A DNA stretch of 6,801 bases from an uncultured Clostridia bacterium (GCA_947177545.1 CAMWVF010000056.1:1-6801); one strand, 5' to 3'; numbered from the stretch's first letter, positions 1 through 6,187 are shown. Made by a program: numbers and translations. The notes: generated by a model from the sequence alone, not told the origin.

Positions 1-1
1 A

Positions 2-1726
2 TGCAGTAACGGCAAGGAAAGGCGAATACATATAGACACGTATTACGACAGGGCGATGCAGGCTCTGTATTCATTTGCACTTGACCCGATCTCGGAGTCT
101 TGGGCAGACAGGAAATCATTTGCATTTCGCAAGGGACGTTCTACATATGACGCAAACGAATATGTCAAAATGGCATTATCCGGCGAGGACGCTCCCGAAT
201 GGGTATTTATTGGTGATGTAAAACAATGTTACGAGCATATAAGCCACGAATGGGTATTAAATCATATTCCGCTGCCACAGGGTATACTGGAGCAATTTTT
301 GGCGGCAGGGTATGTTGTTTCGGGAGATTTATTTCCTGTTGACACAGGAGTGGCAATCGGCTCTGTTATTGCTCCTATAATCGCCAATATGGTTTTAGAC
401 GGCTTGCAGGACTACATATACGATAAACTGTACAATGGCAGGAAAATTGTATATCCGCTTGATGATGTGGATTTTGCGGACGGTAATATGATACGGTATG
501 CAGACGATATATTGATAACGGCACGAAGCCGTGAAAACGCAGAAAAATTTAGAATATGGACGGAGGATTTTTTAAAGGAACGCGGATTAATTCTCTCGGA
601 GGAAAAAAGTAAAACTGTACATATAAGCGAGGGCTTTGATTTTGTTTCAAGGCATTATGCAAAGCATAATAATCACGTATATGCTTACCCGACACAACGG
701 TCTGTTGACCGTTTTAAAAGCAATGCCAGCGAAACAATATATAATCACACAGGATCGCAAAAATCCTTGATAAAAACCATAAACAGAAAAATTGACGGCT
801 GGTGTTCGTACCATAAGGTCGAAGAATCCGCTGACGTGTTCCGTCACCTTGACGTATATATAAAAACTATTCTGCTTGATGTTTGCAAGCAGAAACACCC
901 TAAATGGGATATGGATAAAATACTTGGCAAATACTGGTATCAGGAGTATGACGGTACATACTCCTACGCTTTGCCCGAACGCAGGGACATTAAAGTGAAG
1001 AGGCTTTCCGACACTATACTGACTACCCATAAGGCTGTTAAAACAAATGTCAATCCCTATATTGATTTTGAGTATTACGAAATACGGGAGGCAAAAAAGG
1101 ACATTCAGAATGTTGTGGGAAAATATAAGCCTATTTGGGAAAGGCAAAACGGCTGCTGTTACTACTGCGGCAAGCCGATTTTGCGTGACGAGACTAAGGA
1201 AATAATAGAGATTGCGGGAGTAATACGTAAATATTGTGAGGTATACGTTCACGAGATATGTATGTATTGCTCGGTAGATTATGTTGACGTTGTGGAGCTG
1301 CCCGACACAATACAAGATGTAGCGGATATTGTTGCGAATATGAATACGCCGCAAATCAGTATTAGTCAAAAGTATCTTCCGCTCTACAACTATTTTCGTG
1401 CAAGCAGCACATCGGTTATAAAGCTGTCTTTTGAGAAGATTGAAGAAATAATAGGGGGCAAACTTAGCAGAGTAGCGTATACACGCCGTGAGTTTTGGTT
1501 CAGGCGCGGACTTAACACTATTAGTCAATGCTGGCTTGACAACGGATACTACATAACCGATGTAGACTTAAAAAAGGAGCGAGTGACGTTTCAGCTTGAA
1601 GTTACCAATAAAAAAACCGTTAATGTTGATATTCCCGACTGCATAGCTAACAGGCGTATTCCTGCCGAGGCAAAGTACGAACTTGAAAATTATTATCAGT
1701 ATTTGATTAAGAAGTATAGGCTGTAA
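2..1726 (+). CDS. Group II intron-type reverse transcriptase/maturase with C-terminal DUF7662-like domain (5' partial)
   Basis: RNA-dependent DNA polymerase of the group II intron family. The frame is open from base 2, and codons before the ATG at 56 encode RT text (SNGKERRIHIDTYYDRAMQALY), so that ATG is internal and the true start lies left of the window. Numbering from the ATG at 56: RT motif FRKGRS (about 24-29), first catalytic Asp in GDVKQCYEHI (D54), YADD at 148-151, then a maturase/X-like region (about 208-345, with KIDGWCSYH and the family-typical NPY near 333). A degenerate HNH or zinc segment follows (C368, C371, H399, C402, C405), lacking the usual His-His/GG core. Residues about 438-513 (YLPLYNYF, LSFEKIEEIIGGKL, AYTRREFW, WLDNGY, VTFQ) match my memory of DUF7662; this extension is not part of standard maturases. 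Oddities: the PQG motif reads AIG and the FLG motif reads FVS. No intron domain V follows. The RT assignment is firm; activity and role are open. Confidence 0.9.
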   Translation, partial: CSNGKERRIHIDTYYDRAMQALYSFALDPISESWADRKSFAFRKGRSTYDANEYVKMALSGEDAPEWVFIGDVKQCYEHISHEWVLNHIPLPQGILEQFLAAGYVVSGDLFPVDTGVAIGSVIAPIIANMVLDGLQDYIYDKLYNGRKIVYPLDDVDFADGNMIRYADDILITARSRENAEKFRIWTEDFLKERGLILSEEKSKTVHISEGFDFVSRHYAKHNNHVYAYPTQRSVDRFKSNASETIYNHTGSQKSLIKTINRKIDGWCSYHKVEESADVFRHLDVYIKTILLDVCKQKHPKWDMDKILGKYWYQEYDGTYSYALPERRDIKVKRLSDTILTTHKAVKTNVNPYIDFEYYEIREAKKDIQNVVGKYKPIWERQNGCCYYCGKPILRDETKEIIEIAGVIRKYCEVYVHEICMYCSVDYVDVVELPDTIQDVADIVANMNTPQISISQKYLPLYNYFRASSTSVIKLSFEKIEEIIGGKLSRVAYTRREFWFRRGLNTISQCWLDNGYYITDVDLKKERVTFQLEVTNKKTVNVDIPDCIANRRIPAEAKYELENYYQYLIKKYRL

Positions 1727-1744
1727 TTCCCCATTGGAGAATTA
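1724..1744. repeat. Imperfect palindrome, copy 1 (contains RT stop codon)
   Basis: TAATTCCCC, loop ATT, GGAGAATTA: nine-base arms with one mismatch. The first three bases are the stop codon of the reverse transcriptase. The 14-base core TAATTCCCCATTGG recurs in inverted orientation at 3793-3817. On the - strand this copy lies just beyond the terminator of the lipoprotein gene. It could be a dispersed palindromic repeat, an element boundary or a weak terminator for the + strand gene. Confidence 0.6.
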
Positions 1745-1760
1745 TCTTATACAATAAAAT

Positions 1761-1794
1761 AACAGCGCAGAATGTACAATATATCTGCGCTGTT
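1761..1794 (-). terminator. Intrinsic terminator of the protease-lipoprotein unit
   Basis: Perfect 11-bp inverted repeat (AACAGCGCAGA at 1761-1771, TCTGCGCTGTT at 1784-1794) with a 12-base loop. On the - strand the hairpin is followed by a T-rich tail (ATTTTATTGTATAAG), as expected for a rho-independent terminator about 40 bases after the lipoprotein stop codon. It may also stop the convergent + strand transcript, although the + strand tail is less T-rich. Confidence 0.8.
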
Positions 1795-1833
1795 AAATAT
1801 TAGGATTAATTACTTATGTGATATGAAAATAGT

Positions 1834-2364
1834 TTATTCAATACTAAATTCACAGGCGACATATATTCTTTCGTCTTGATTTCGCTCGTCAAAAAAGAAA
1901 CTTTTAATTATTCTATATTTACCTTCAGAGATGTTAGGATACTTACCAGACCAATTTTCATTTATAATAGTTGTATCTTCTTTTTCCAAGTAGCCAAGTA
2001 TATCGATCCATACAATTTCTTCTGGTAACTTAATTTGTTGCTGATACCATTTACCATTTCTTTCCTTTTCAATGACAAACCAAGAACTCCAAAAAATTTT
2101 GTCAGGAGATTTATTGCAAATTTCTAATTCTAAACTATTTGCGTTTGCGCTTTTAACAGAAAGTAAAATATCAGTGTCTGTTAAAATATCCAATGTACTT
2201 TCTTTTTCAAAAGATGTTTCCATTCCAACTATCTCATCTTCACTTTCCGTTTTTGTTTCGAGTTCAACAGGCGTATCCAATTCAATCACCTTATCTTGAT
2301 TTCCATTTTCACAGCCACAAAGTAACATTATAGCCGCACATAAACAAAATAGATTTTTTTTCAT
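1834..2364 (-). CDS. Secreted lipoprotein with bacterial Ig-like domain (Big_14-like)
   Basis: A 176-residue lipoprotein, probably anchored to the outer face of the membrane. The N-terminus has a short signal peptide ending in a lipobox (LLCGC, lipidated Cys at residue 18), then an acidic, Glu/Thr-rich linker (about 28-60). A beta-rich domain (about 64-176) has the pattern LELEICNKS...FVIEKERNGKWYQ...GKYRIIKSF, which resembles Firmicutes Ig-like domains of the Big_14 type (family from memory). The ATG is supported by AGGTGG seven bases upstream. It begins 18 bp after the protease stop codon, so the two genes are almost certainly co-transcribed, and a terminator follows. A partner, inhibitor or surface-retention role for the protease is conceivable but not shown. 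No enzymatic motif is visible. Confidence 0.85.
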   Translation of the reverse strand: MKKNLFCLCAAIMLLCGCENGNQDKVIELDTPVELETKTESEDEIVGMETSFEKESTLDILTDTDILLSVKSANANSLELEICNKSPDKIFWSSWFVIEKERNGKWYQQQIKLPEEIVWIDILGYLEKEDTTIINENWSGKYPNISEGKYRIIKSFFFDERNQDERIYVACEFSIE

Positions 2365-2382
2365 ATTGATACCACCTAAATA

Positions 2383-3555
2383 CTAATATGCGATATTAAA
2401 TCCTCTTTCATAAATATATTTATATGGAGTAAACCATACAGATACACCATTAGAGCCGTGATGAACCCCACAAAATTCTCTGCCACATCTATAGGATCCA
2501 CCACTATCGCCACCAGTTGATGACCCAGATTCGATGCTTGCTTTTGTTAATCCACTTGTATTATTTTCTGTTTGGTTACATTTTGTAACTTTGCAATATG
2601 CTTGACCAGAGACAGCACCATATTTATATAAATACGTACCCTCAGTTGGATTAAGCATATATCCGTTAAATGATGTTGCTCCTCCTCCTGTGGTAAGTAC
2701 GGACGATGTTGCTGAATATCCAGCGGCAGCTGATATAATCGAATAATCTCCATACTTACTACTTGTATTTTCATATTGTTTAATTGTTAATGTCCCAATT
2801 GTTGAATTACCTGATTTTACAGCCTGTCCAACAGCCATATTATGACCACTTGTTACAAAAGCTGTATTTCCACTATATGTGCCGCTACCACCTAATGTCA
2901 AACTGAACCCATTAGATACTATTGGCGTTCCCGCAATAACTGAAACTTCCGTCTGAACAACCTTATCAGTCGACTCAATTTCAATCATAGAACTAATTCT
3001 ATCATTTTCGTCAGTTTGAAACAGTGCCATATTATCCTTCAATGATACAACTTTTTCATAATCTGACTTCAAAACTTCAATAGTTCCCTTATTTTTGCTC
3101 ATACAAACCCCATAAGAAACAACATTGTAGTCGCCTTTTATTTCTTCAGCAATGTTATTAGTCGCAACTTGTAGTTCGTTATAAGAATACTCAACAACAT
3201 CAAACACAACATTACTCTCATAATTAACAAGCAAATTTTTGTAATAATCTATTGCCGATTCGTCAGTAACTTGAACGTGAAGTGTGTCGTAGTCAATGAA
3301 GTCACCACCAAAATCATCTGGGTAGATGTATGTTTCGTCCCAACCGAATGATAAGTAAAGCAATTCGTGAGCTTCGCACGCTTTACGTTGTATCTCGAAA
3401 ATGTTGTCCGTAACGGTTTCAATATTTTCTACTGTACTATCATACTGACCAAATTCAGCAGAAGCTGGCGCCGCTGCCATCAATGACATTGAGATTGTTG
3501 CCACAATAAAAGCGGACGTTATTTTTCTTATTTTGCTATAAAATGATTTTTTCAT
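2383..3555 (-). CDS. Secreted chymotrypsin-like (S1-type) serine protease with propeptide
   Basis: A 390-residue exported endopeptidase precursor. A Sec signal peptide (basic start, hydrophobic 14-28) ends at A-S-A (31-33). Residues about 34-200 form a pro-region containing YIYPDDFGGDFID, a motif seen ahead of trypsin-like domains in Firmicutes secreted proteases, probably a folding or inhibitory propeptide. The protease domain (about 205-390) shows the catalytic triad in order: His238 in FVTSGH, Asp270 in YGDYSII, Ser351 in GGDSGG. This order and spacing fit S1 enzymes of the streptogrisin/alpha-lytic type. The Cys that usually follows the His (GHC) is absent (GHN); Cys321/326 and Cys357/362 could form local disulfides. 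The ATG has AGGAGG seven bases upstream. The gene is first in a two-gene unit with the Ig-like lipoprotein and lies behind the conserved promoter-like element at 3675-3711. Substrate is unknown. Confidence 0.92.
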   Translation of the reverse strand: MKKSFYSKIRKITSAFIVATISMSLMAAAPASAEFGQYDSTVENIETVTDNIFEIQRKACEAHELLYLSFGWDETYIYPDDFGGDFIDYDTLHVQVTDESAIDYYKNLLVNYESNVVFDVVEYSYNELQVATNNIAEEIKGDYNVVSYGVCMSKNKGTIEVLKSDYEKVVSLKDNMALFQTDENDRISSMIEIESTDKVVQTEVSVIAGTPIVSNGFSLTLGGSGTYSGNTAFVTSGHNMAVGQAVKSGNSTIGTLTIKQYENTSSKYGDYSIISAAAGYSATSSVLTTGGGATSFNGYMLNPTEGTYLYKYGAVSGQAYCKVTKCNQTENNTSGLTKASIESGSSTGGDSGGSYRCGREFCGVHHGSNGVSVWFTPYKYIYERGFNIAY

Positions 3556-3562
3556 TTTATAT

Positions 3563-3568
3563 CCTCCT
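3563..3568 (-). promoter_or_regulatory. Ribosome binding site of the protease gene
   Basis: Perfect AGGAGG on the - strand, seven bases before the ATG at 3555. It fixes the protease start and suggests strong translation. Confidence 0.85.
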
Positions 3569-3588
3569 TTTAATGATTATTTGTATTT

Positions 3589-3674
3589 GAAACAGCATTA
3601 TCATAAATTAGCTAAAATTAGTGAACTATTCTTAGCTTAAACCAATGGTTAAAATCTCTCCTTTCAACTGTTTC
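3589..3674 (-). promoter_or_regulatory. Possible structured 5' leader of the protease mRNA
   Basis: If transcription starts just after the element at 3675-3711, the protease mRNA has a leader of roughly 110 bases. It contains nested inverted repeats: an outer stem of GAAACAG (3674-3668) with CTGTTTC (3595-3589), an inner stem pairing 3632-3637 with 3610-3615 (AGCTAA/TTAGCT), and a short apical TAG/CTA. A side hairpin AACC-ATT-GGTT lies near 3640-3650. It matches no riboswitch class I recognise. The AT-rich stems could be chance. Confidence 0.35.
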
Positions 3675-3711
3675 TATATATAAAACCATTCAGAAGCAAA
3701 AATCACGTCAA
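3675..3711 (-). promoter_or_regulatory. Promoter-like element P1 ahead of the protease gene
   Basis: On the - strand: TTGACGTGATTTT, 11 bases, GGTTTTAT, one base, TATA. The same blocks with identical spacing occur at 5533-5569 (31 of 37 bases identical). TTGACG looks like a -35 box, but the next TATATA is 23 bases away, unlike the 17-bp sigma-A spacing. GGTTTTAT, 18 bases away, is a better candidate second box, pointing to an alternative sigma factor. The start codon is about 120 bases downstream. Confidence 0.65.
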
Positions 3712-3792
3712 TTTTTTTGATATTTTATACATTTTTGTAACATTGTACAATTTTATTAAAAATAAACATACATAATGTACAAAGAAAATGCT

Positions 3793-3817
3793 GTTAGTTC
3801 CCCAATGGGGAATTAAC
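3793..3817. repeat. Palindrome, copy 2
   Basis: Arms GTTAGTTCCCC (3793-3803) and GGGGAATTAAC (3807-3817) flank a three-base AAT loop and pair along all 11 positions with one G-T wobble. It shares the core CCAATGGGGAATTA with the complement of the copy at 1724-1744. It lies three bases beyond a terminator hairpin on the - strand, echoing the layout of copy 1. Its function is unknown. Confidence 0.65.
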
Positions 3818-3820
3818 AAA

Positions 3821-3852
3821 GCGGAGCAAATAAATTAATTTATCTGCTCCGC
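3821..3852 (-). terminator. Intrinsic terminator of the sigma/secreted-protein unit
   Basis: Long hairpin: GCGGAGCA (3821-3828) pairs with TGCTCCGC (3845-3852), and after one mismatch the inner AT-rich arms ATAAAT/ATTTAT continue the stem almost to the tip. On the - strand it is followed by TTTGTTAATT. It lies 13 bases after the stop codon of the gene ending at 3866 and separates that unit from the protease promoter. Confidence 0.85.
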
Positions 3853-3865
3853 AAAATATTTTCAC

Positions 3866-4186
3866 TTACCGTATCTTAATAGCGTTAAACATTGCCAAAA
3901 GCGAAGTACGGTCTATTTTGAAATGTTTTTCAACATATTCAGATATTTTGGCGTCCATTTCCGCCATATACTCATCGGAAGTCATACTTAACTGTTTTAA
4001 AATAACAGGTCGGGCAGCAGCAGGTGACAAGCTACCACGTTCTCCGCCAATTGCTCGTCGTGCAGCTTTTCTCTCTGCACAAGCAGTGGTATGCTCCATA
4101 TGCTCGGACAACATTTTATTAAGTTCATCATATTCGTCTTTTGTAAATTTGCCGTCAGAATATGCGGTATCAAGACGTTTAGCCAT
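3866..4186 (-). CDS. Small hypothetical protein overlapping the end of the Ig-like gene
   Basis: A 106-residue, charged, mainly helical-looking protein without signal peptide or membrane segment; I do not recognise the family. The N-terminal stretch (RLDTAYSDGKFTKDEYDELNK, residues 3-23) resembles a SHOCT-like or EF-hand-like helix pair (D-x-x-Y-x-D-G-x-F-T-x-x-E-Y), but there is no complete calcium loop. The middle holds ACAERKAARRAIGGERG, and the C-terminus is helical (DEYMAEMDAKISEYVEKHF). The chosen ATG at 4186 overlaps the upstream stop codon by eight bases (ATGGCTAA). The frame stays open farther upstream (to 4360), but there it reads over the Ig-like gene. No Shine-Dalgarno precedes 4186, so it is either translated by coupling or is the 3' part of a gene fused here by recombination. 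A terminator follows directly. Confidence 0.6.
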   Translation of the reverse strand: MAKRLDTAYSDGKFTKDEYDELNKMLSEHMEHTTACAERKAARRAIGGERGSLSPAAARPVILKQLSMTSDEYMAEMDAKISEYVEKHFKIDRTSLLAMFNAIKIR

Positions 4187-5012
4187 AAGTGCCGGTTTGA
4201 CTAAACTTAAGAGTAATGCCGTTGTTATCCGCTGCAACATAATATTCGCTTTTTGTTGTAACAAGTTCATATCCATTGTCAGTATACACACGAACTCTAA
4301 CAGCAGAAATATAATCCCCACTGTCTTCATCATATGAATCTGACCAATTAAAGACCACATTTTTATTCATTATATATGGTCCTTTAATAACTTTTAATGA
4401 ACACACAGGTCTTTTGTTGCCGTCCGCGGGTTCAATCTCAATGGTGTACCTAACAACATTAGAAGTGTTTCCGTTTGTGTCTGTAACATAGTATAGAAGT
4501 TCGTGCGGTCCTGCTTCTGTAATTTGGGTTGCAAATCCGACAACCTCGCCGCCCAATGAGACATTTCCCGTTACATATTCATTCATACCGCTTATATTGT
4601 AGCTTGCAATTTCATCACCGTCGGGATCATATGTATACACATTTTCGCCGTCATTCCACACCCAGTACAGTATGGTATCAGTTGTTGCTTTACCGTTTAC
4701 AATGCTTTCAGGGTTTGCAACGATCAATGTAAGCCCAGCAACTGGAGCAGAATTTGAATATGCCGAAATTCCGTCGTCCTCAGCAGAAAAACCATTAAGC
4801 AAAGGAGTGGTGTTTTCGGAATTTTCCAGTTGATAAGCGTTTGGGAGCATATTAGTTACAGACATATTTACGTCTGTTGTTTCACTCGACAAAAAAATAG
4901 AATTTTCAAGTGAAGCCTGCGGAACAACATCGTCAGCCGAAACATTAGCTGAAAGCAACGATAAACACATAGCGGCACTAATAACCGCACTCAAAATTTT
5001 TTTGACTTTCAT
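4179..5012 (-). CDS. Secreted Ig/PKD-like repeat protein, probably C-terminally truncated
   Basis: A 277-residue exported protein. The signal peptide (basic start, hydrophobic 7-22) ends at V-S-A (24-26). Residues 27-85 are a low-complexity linker. A first beta-sandwich-like domain (about 87-195) has the PKD/Ig pattern DPDGDEI...EAGPHELLYYVTDTNGNTS, typical of adhesive or structural modules of Gram-positive surface proteins. A second, similar domain (about 200-277; FNWSDSYDEDSGDYI) stops at FSQTGTYG, where the first domain continues for about 22 more residues with its last strands. No other frame supplies them, so this looks like a truncation rather than a one-base frameshift. There is no LPXTG or anchor motif. 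Start support: AAAGGA seven bases before the ATG. It lies 83 bp after the small secreted protein gene, probably in the same transcript. Exact role unknown. Confidence 0.75.
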   Translation of the reverse strand: MKVKKILSAVISAAMCLSLLSANVSADDVVPQASLENSIFLSSETTDVNMSVTNMLPNAYQLENSENTTPLLNGFSAEDDGISAYSNSAPVAGLTLIVANPESIVNGKATTDTILYWVWNDGENVYTYDPDGDEIASYNISGMNEYVTGNVSLGGEVVGFATQITEAGPHELLYYVTDTNGNTSNVVRYTIEIEPADGNKRPVCSLKVIKGPYIMNKNVVFNWSDSYDEDSGDYISAVRVRVYTDNGYELVTTKSEYYVAADNNGITLKFSQTGTYG

Positions 5013-5095
5013 AACATTTTCCTTTCCACCGACACACGGTATGAGTTTTTTGTATTTTGTAAGGGCAGAGGCAGTATGTTATTTCTATTTTTTAA

Positions 5096-5500
5096 TTATT
5101 TTGGGCAAGTCATGGTTTTGCTGCCCGAAACGGGTTCTGCTTTGCCGTTTCTGTTGACATTTGCAGAGAAAGAAAGCGTGTAAGTTTCTCCTTTAGTCAA
5201 TCCCGAAACACTTTCTGAAATTGATAAACTGGTTGTGTATGATTTTTTGTTTGACCAATCACCCACAACATTACCTCTGCTGTCTTTCAGAGTAAGATGT
5301 CCGTTTGTAATACTTGTTGTACCGGAAGCACCTTCAACCTCAGCTTCACAGCCTGCGGTTGTACCGTCAAACATAAGTCGTACTGTTACTGAATGCGTAT
5401 CAGAATATCTTGGCTCAACAGCCGAGACAATCATTGCTGATCCAACTACTACAGCAAGTGACAAAAGAATTGAAATGAAATGTTTAAATTTTTTATTCAT
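5096..5500 (-). CDS. Small secreted protein of unknown function
   Basis: A 134-residue exported protein. The start is set at 5500, where AGGAGG lies six bases upstream of the ATG and a normal signal peptide begins (NKKFKH, hydrophobic core to about 24, V-S-A at 25-27). The frame could open at 5539, but that ATG lies inside the promoter-like element. The mature part begins VEPRYSDTHSVTVRL, contains two Cys (51 and 132) that could form a disulfide, and has a beta-rich pattern with GLTKGETYTLSFSANV. This resembles a widespread but unnamed group of small Firmicutes secreted proteins with an Ig-like appearance (from memory). It is the first gene after the sigma/DUF4367 pair and sits directly behind the promoter-like element at 5533-5569, which makes it the prime candidate target of that sigma factor. 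Confidence 0.82.
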   Translation of the reverse strand: MNKKFKHFISILLSLAVVVGSAMIVSAVEPRYSDTHSVTVRLMFDGTTAGCEAEVEGASGTTSITNGHLTLKDSRGNVVGDWSNKKSYTTSLSISESVSGLTKGETYTLSFSANVNRNGKAEPVSGSKTMTCPK

Positions 5501-5506
5501 AGAATT

Positions 5507-5512
5507 CCTCCT
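5507..5512 (-). promoter_or_regulatory. Ribosome binding site deciding the start at 5500
   Basis: Perfect AGGAGG six bases before the ATG at 5500. It supports this start over the in-frame ATG at 5539, which has no such site and would place non-signal residues ahead of the signal peptide. Confidence 0.85.
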
Positions 5513-5532
5513 TTTATACATACAACCTCTTA

Positions 5533-5569
5533 TATACATAAAACCACACAGAAAGGAAAATCACGTCAA
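5533..5569 (-). promoter_or_regulatory. Promoter-like element P2 ahead of the small secreted protein gene
   Basis: TTGACGTGATTTT, 11 bases, GGTTTTAT, one base, TATA on the - strand, matching the element at 3675-3711 with the same spacing. It starts seven bases after the stop codon of the DUF4367 gene, with no terminator between, so the downstream genes could be transcribed both by read-through and from this promoter. The expected leader is only about 25-30 bases. It is a candidate target of the sigma factor encoded upstream. Confidence 0.65.
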
Positions 5570-5576
5570 AAAATTT

Positions 5577-6182
5577 TTATTTTTCCAAATTTTCAGCAAT
5601 TTTAACAAGTTCGCCTTTGGATAAATGTGCAAGTATACTAAAATCATATCCGCTATCATACCATATAAGTGTATTATAAAAGTCACTATCATTGCTTTCA
5701 TAATAATGATATTCAATTCCATTTGAATAAAATTTATCATATGAATTGTGTTCGTTGTCATAGTTCGCACTTAAACTTTCAGCAATGCCGTACTTAAACT
5801 TTATATCTTTATTTTCATTTTTATAGGTGAGTTTTACAGACATACGAGAATAATTCCCCTCTGATAAATAATACCCGTCAGGAACATATCCTAATCTAAA
5901 GCTATTATCAAAATTCTCAAAAGTTAATTCTTCACCGACATATTCATATTTATCATATTTGTCAAATACGCTCCGAAATACATTTTGAACGGCAGCAAAA
6001 ACTTCCGGCTGAGTAAGCAGTCCGCCAAATATAAGACTAAAAACAATAGACAGCGACACGACAGATTTTGCCGCAAAGTGTTTAAATTTTTTTATTCTAT
6101 CTTTCCTGCCAATAGAATTTATGAGCTTTCTCATTTTCTTTTCAAATTGCGGAGAAAATTCGTGTGTTTCCCTCGCTGTCAT
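5577..6182 (-). CDS. DUF4367 membrane protein, putative anti-sigma factor (main frame; N-terminus frameshifted)
   Basis: A 201-residue frame holding most of a single-pass membrane protein. The cytoplasmic part contains HEFSPQFEKKMRKLI (residues 7-21), a motif I associate with Firmicutes proteins paired with small sigma factors. One membrane segment spans about 39-58. The outer part includes LGYVPDGYYL (97-106) and ends WYDSGYDFSILAHLSKGELVKIAENL, the pattern of DUF4367. By position after a sigma gene it is inferred to hold the sigma factor at the membrane. The ATG at 6182 has only a distant GAGG (11 bases away). The expected family N-terminus is instead encoded at 6262-6188 in another frame, in register if one -1 shift occurs (reading R-E-I-D-K before this Met). 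The gene is therefore either frameshifted by a one-base loss, read by slippage, or restarted at 6182. Confidence 0.78.
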   Translation of the reverse strand: MTARETHEFSPQFEKKMRKLINSIGRKDRIKKFKHFAAKSVVSLSIVFSLIFGGLLTQPEVFAAVQNVFRSVFDKYDKYEYVGEELTFENFDNSFRLGYVPDGYYLSEGNYSRMSVKLTYKNENKDIKFKYGIAESLSANYDNEHNSYDKFYSNGIEYHYYESNDSDFYNTLIWYDSGYDFSILAHLSKGELVKIAENLEK

Positions 6183-6187
6183 TTTGT

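Noticed and set aside
647..1528. 293-codon open frame antisense to the reverse transcriptase
   Set aside because: It lies wholly inside the well-supported RT gene on the other strand, has no recognisable domain and is typical of an antisense shadow.
1761..1794. Domain V/VI of a group II intron downstream of the RT
   Set aside because: The hairpin is a perfect 11-bp stem with a 12-base loop and a T-rich tail on the - strand, without the AGC triad, bulge and GAAA loop of domain V. It is a terminator.
1724..1794. Class C intron insertion behind a terminator
   Set aside because: Such introns place their 5' end beside the hairpin. Here the 3' end of the RT gene faces the terminator, so the orientation is wrong.
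3918..4337. 139-codon + strand frame
   Set aside because: Antisense to two overlapping - strand genes, with no supporting ribosome binding site or domain.
4187..4360. Upstream extension of the small unknown gene to an ATG at 4360 (164 residues)
   Set aside because: This stretch is the out-of-frame reading of the second Ig-like domain; its hydrophobic run arises from that overlap. The part that reads like real protein begins at 4186.
5501..5539. Start of the small secreted protein at the ATG at 5539
   Set aside because: That ATG lies in the conserved promoter-like element, and the AGGAGG and signal peptide both point to 5500.
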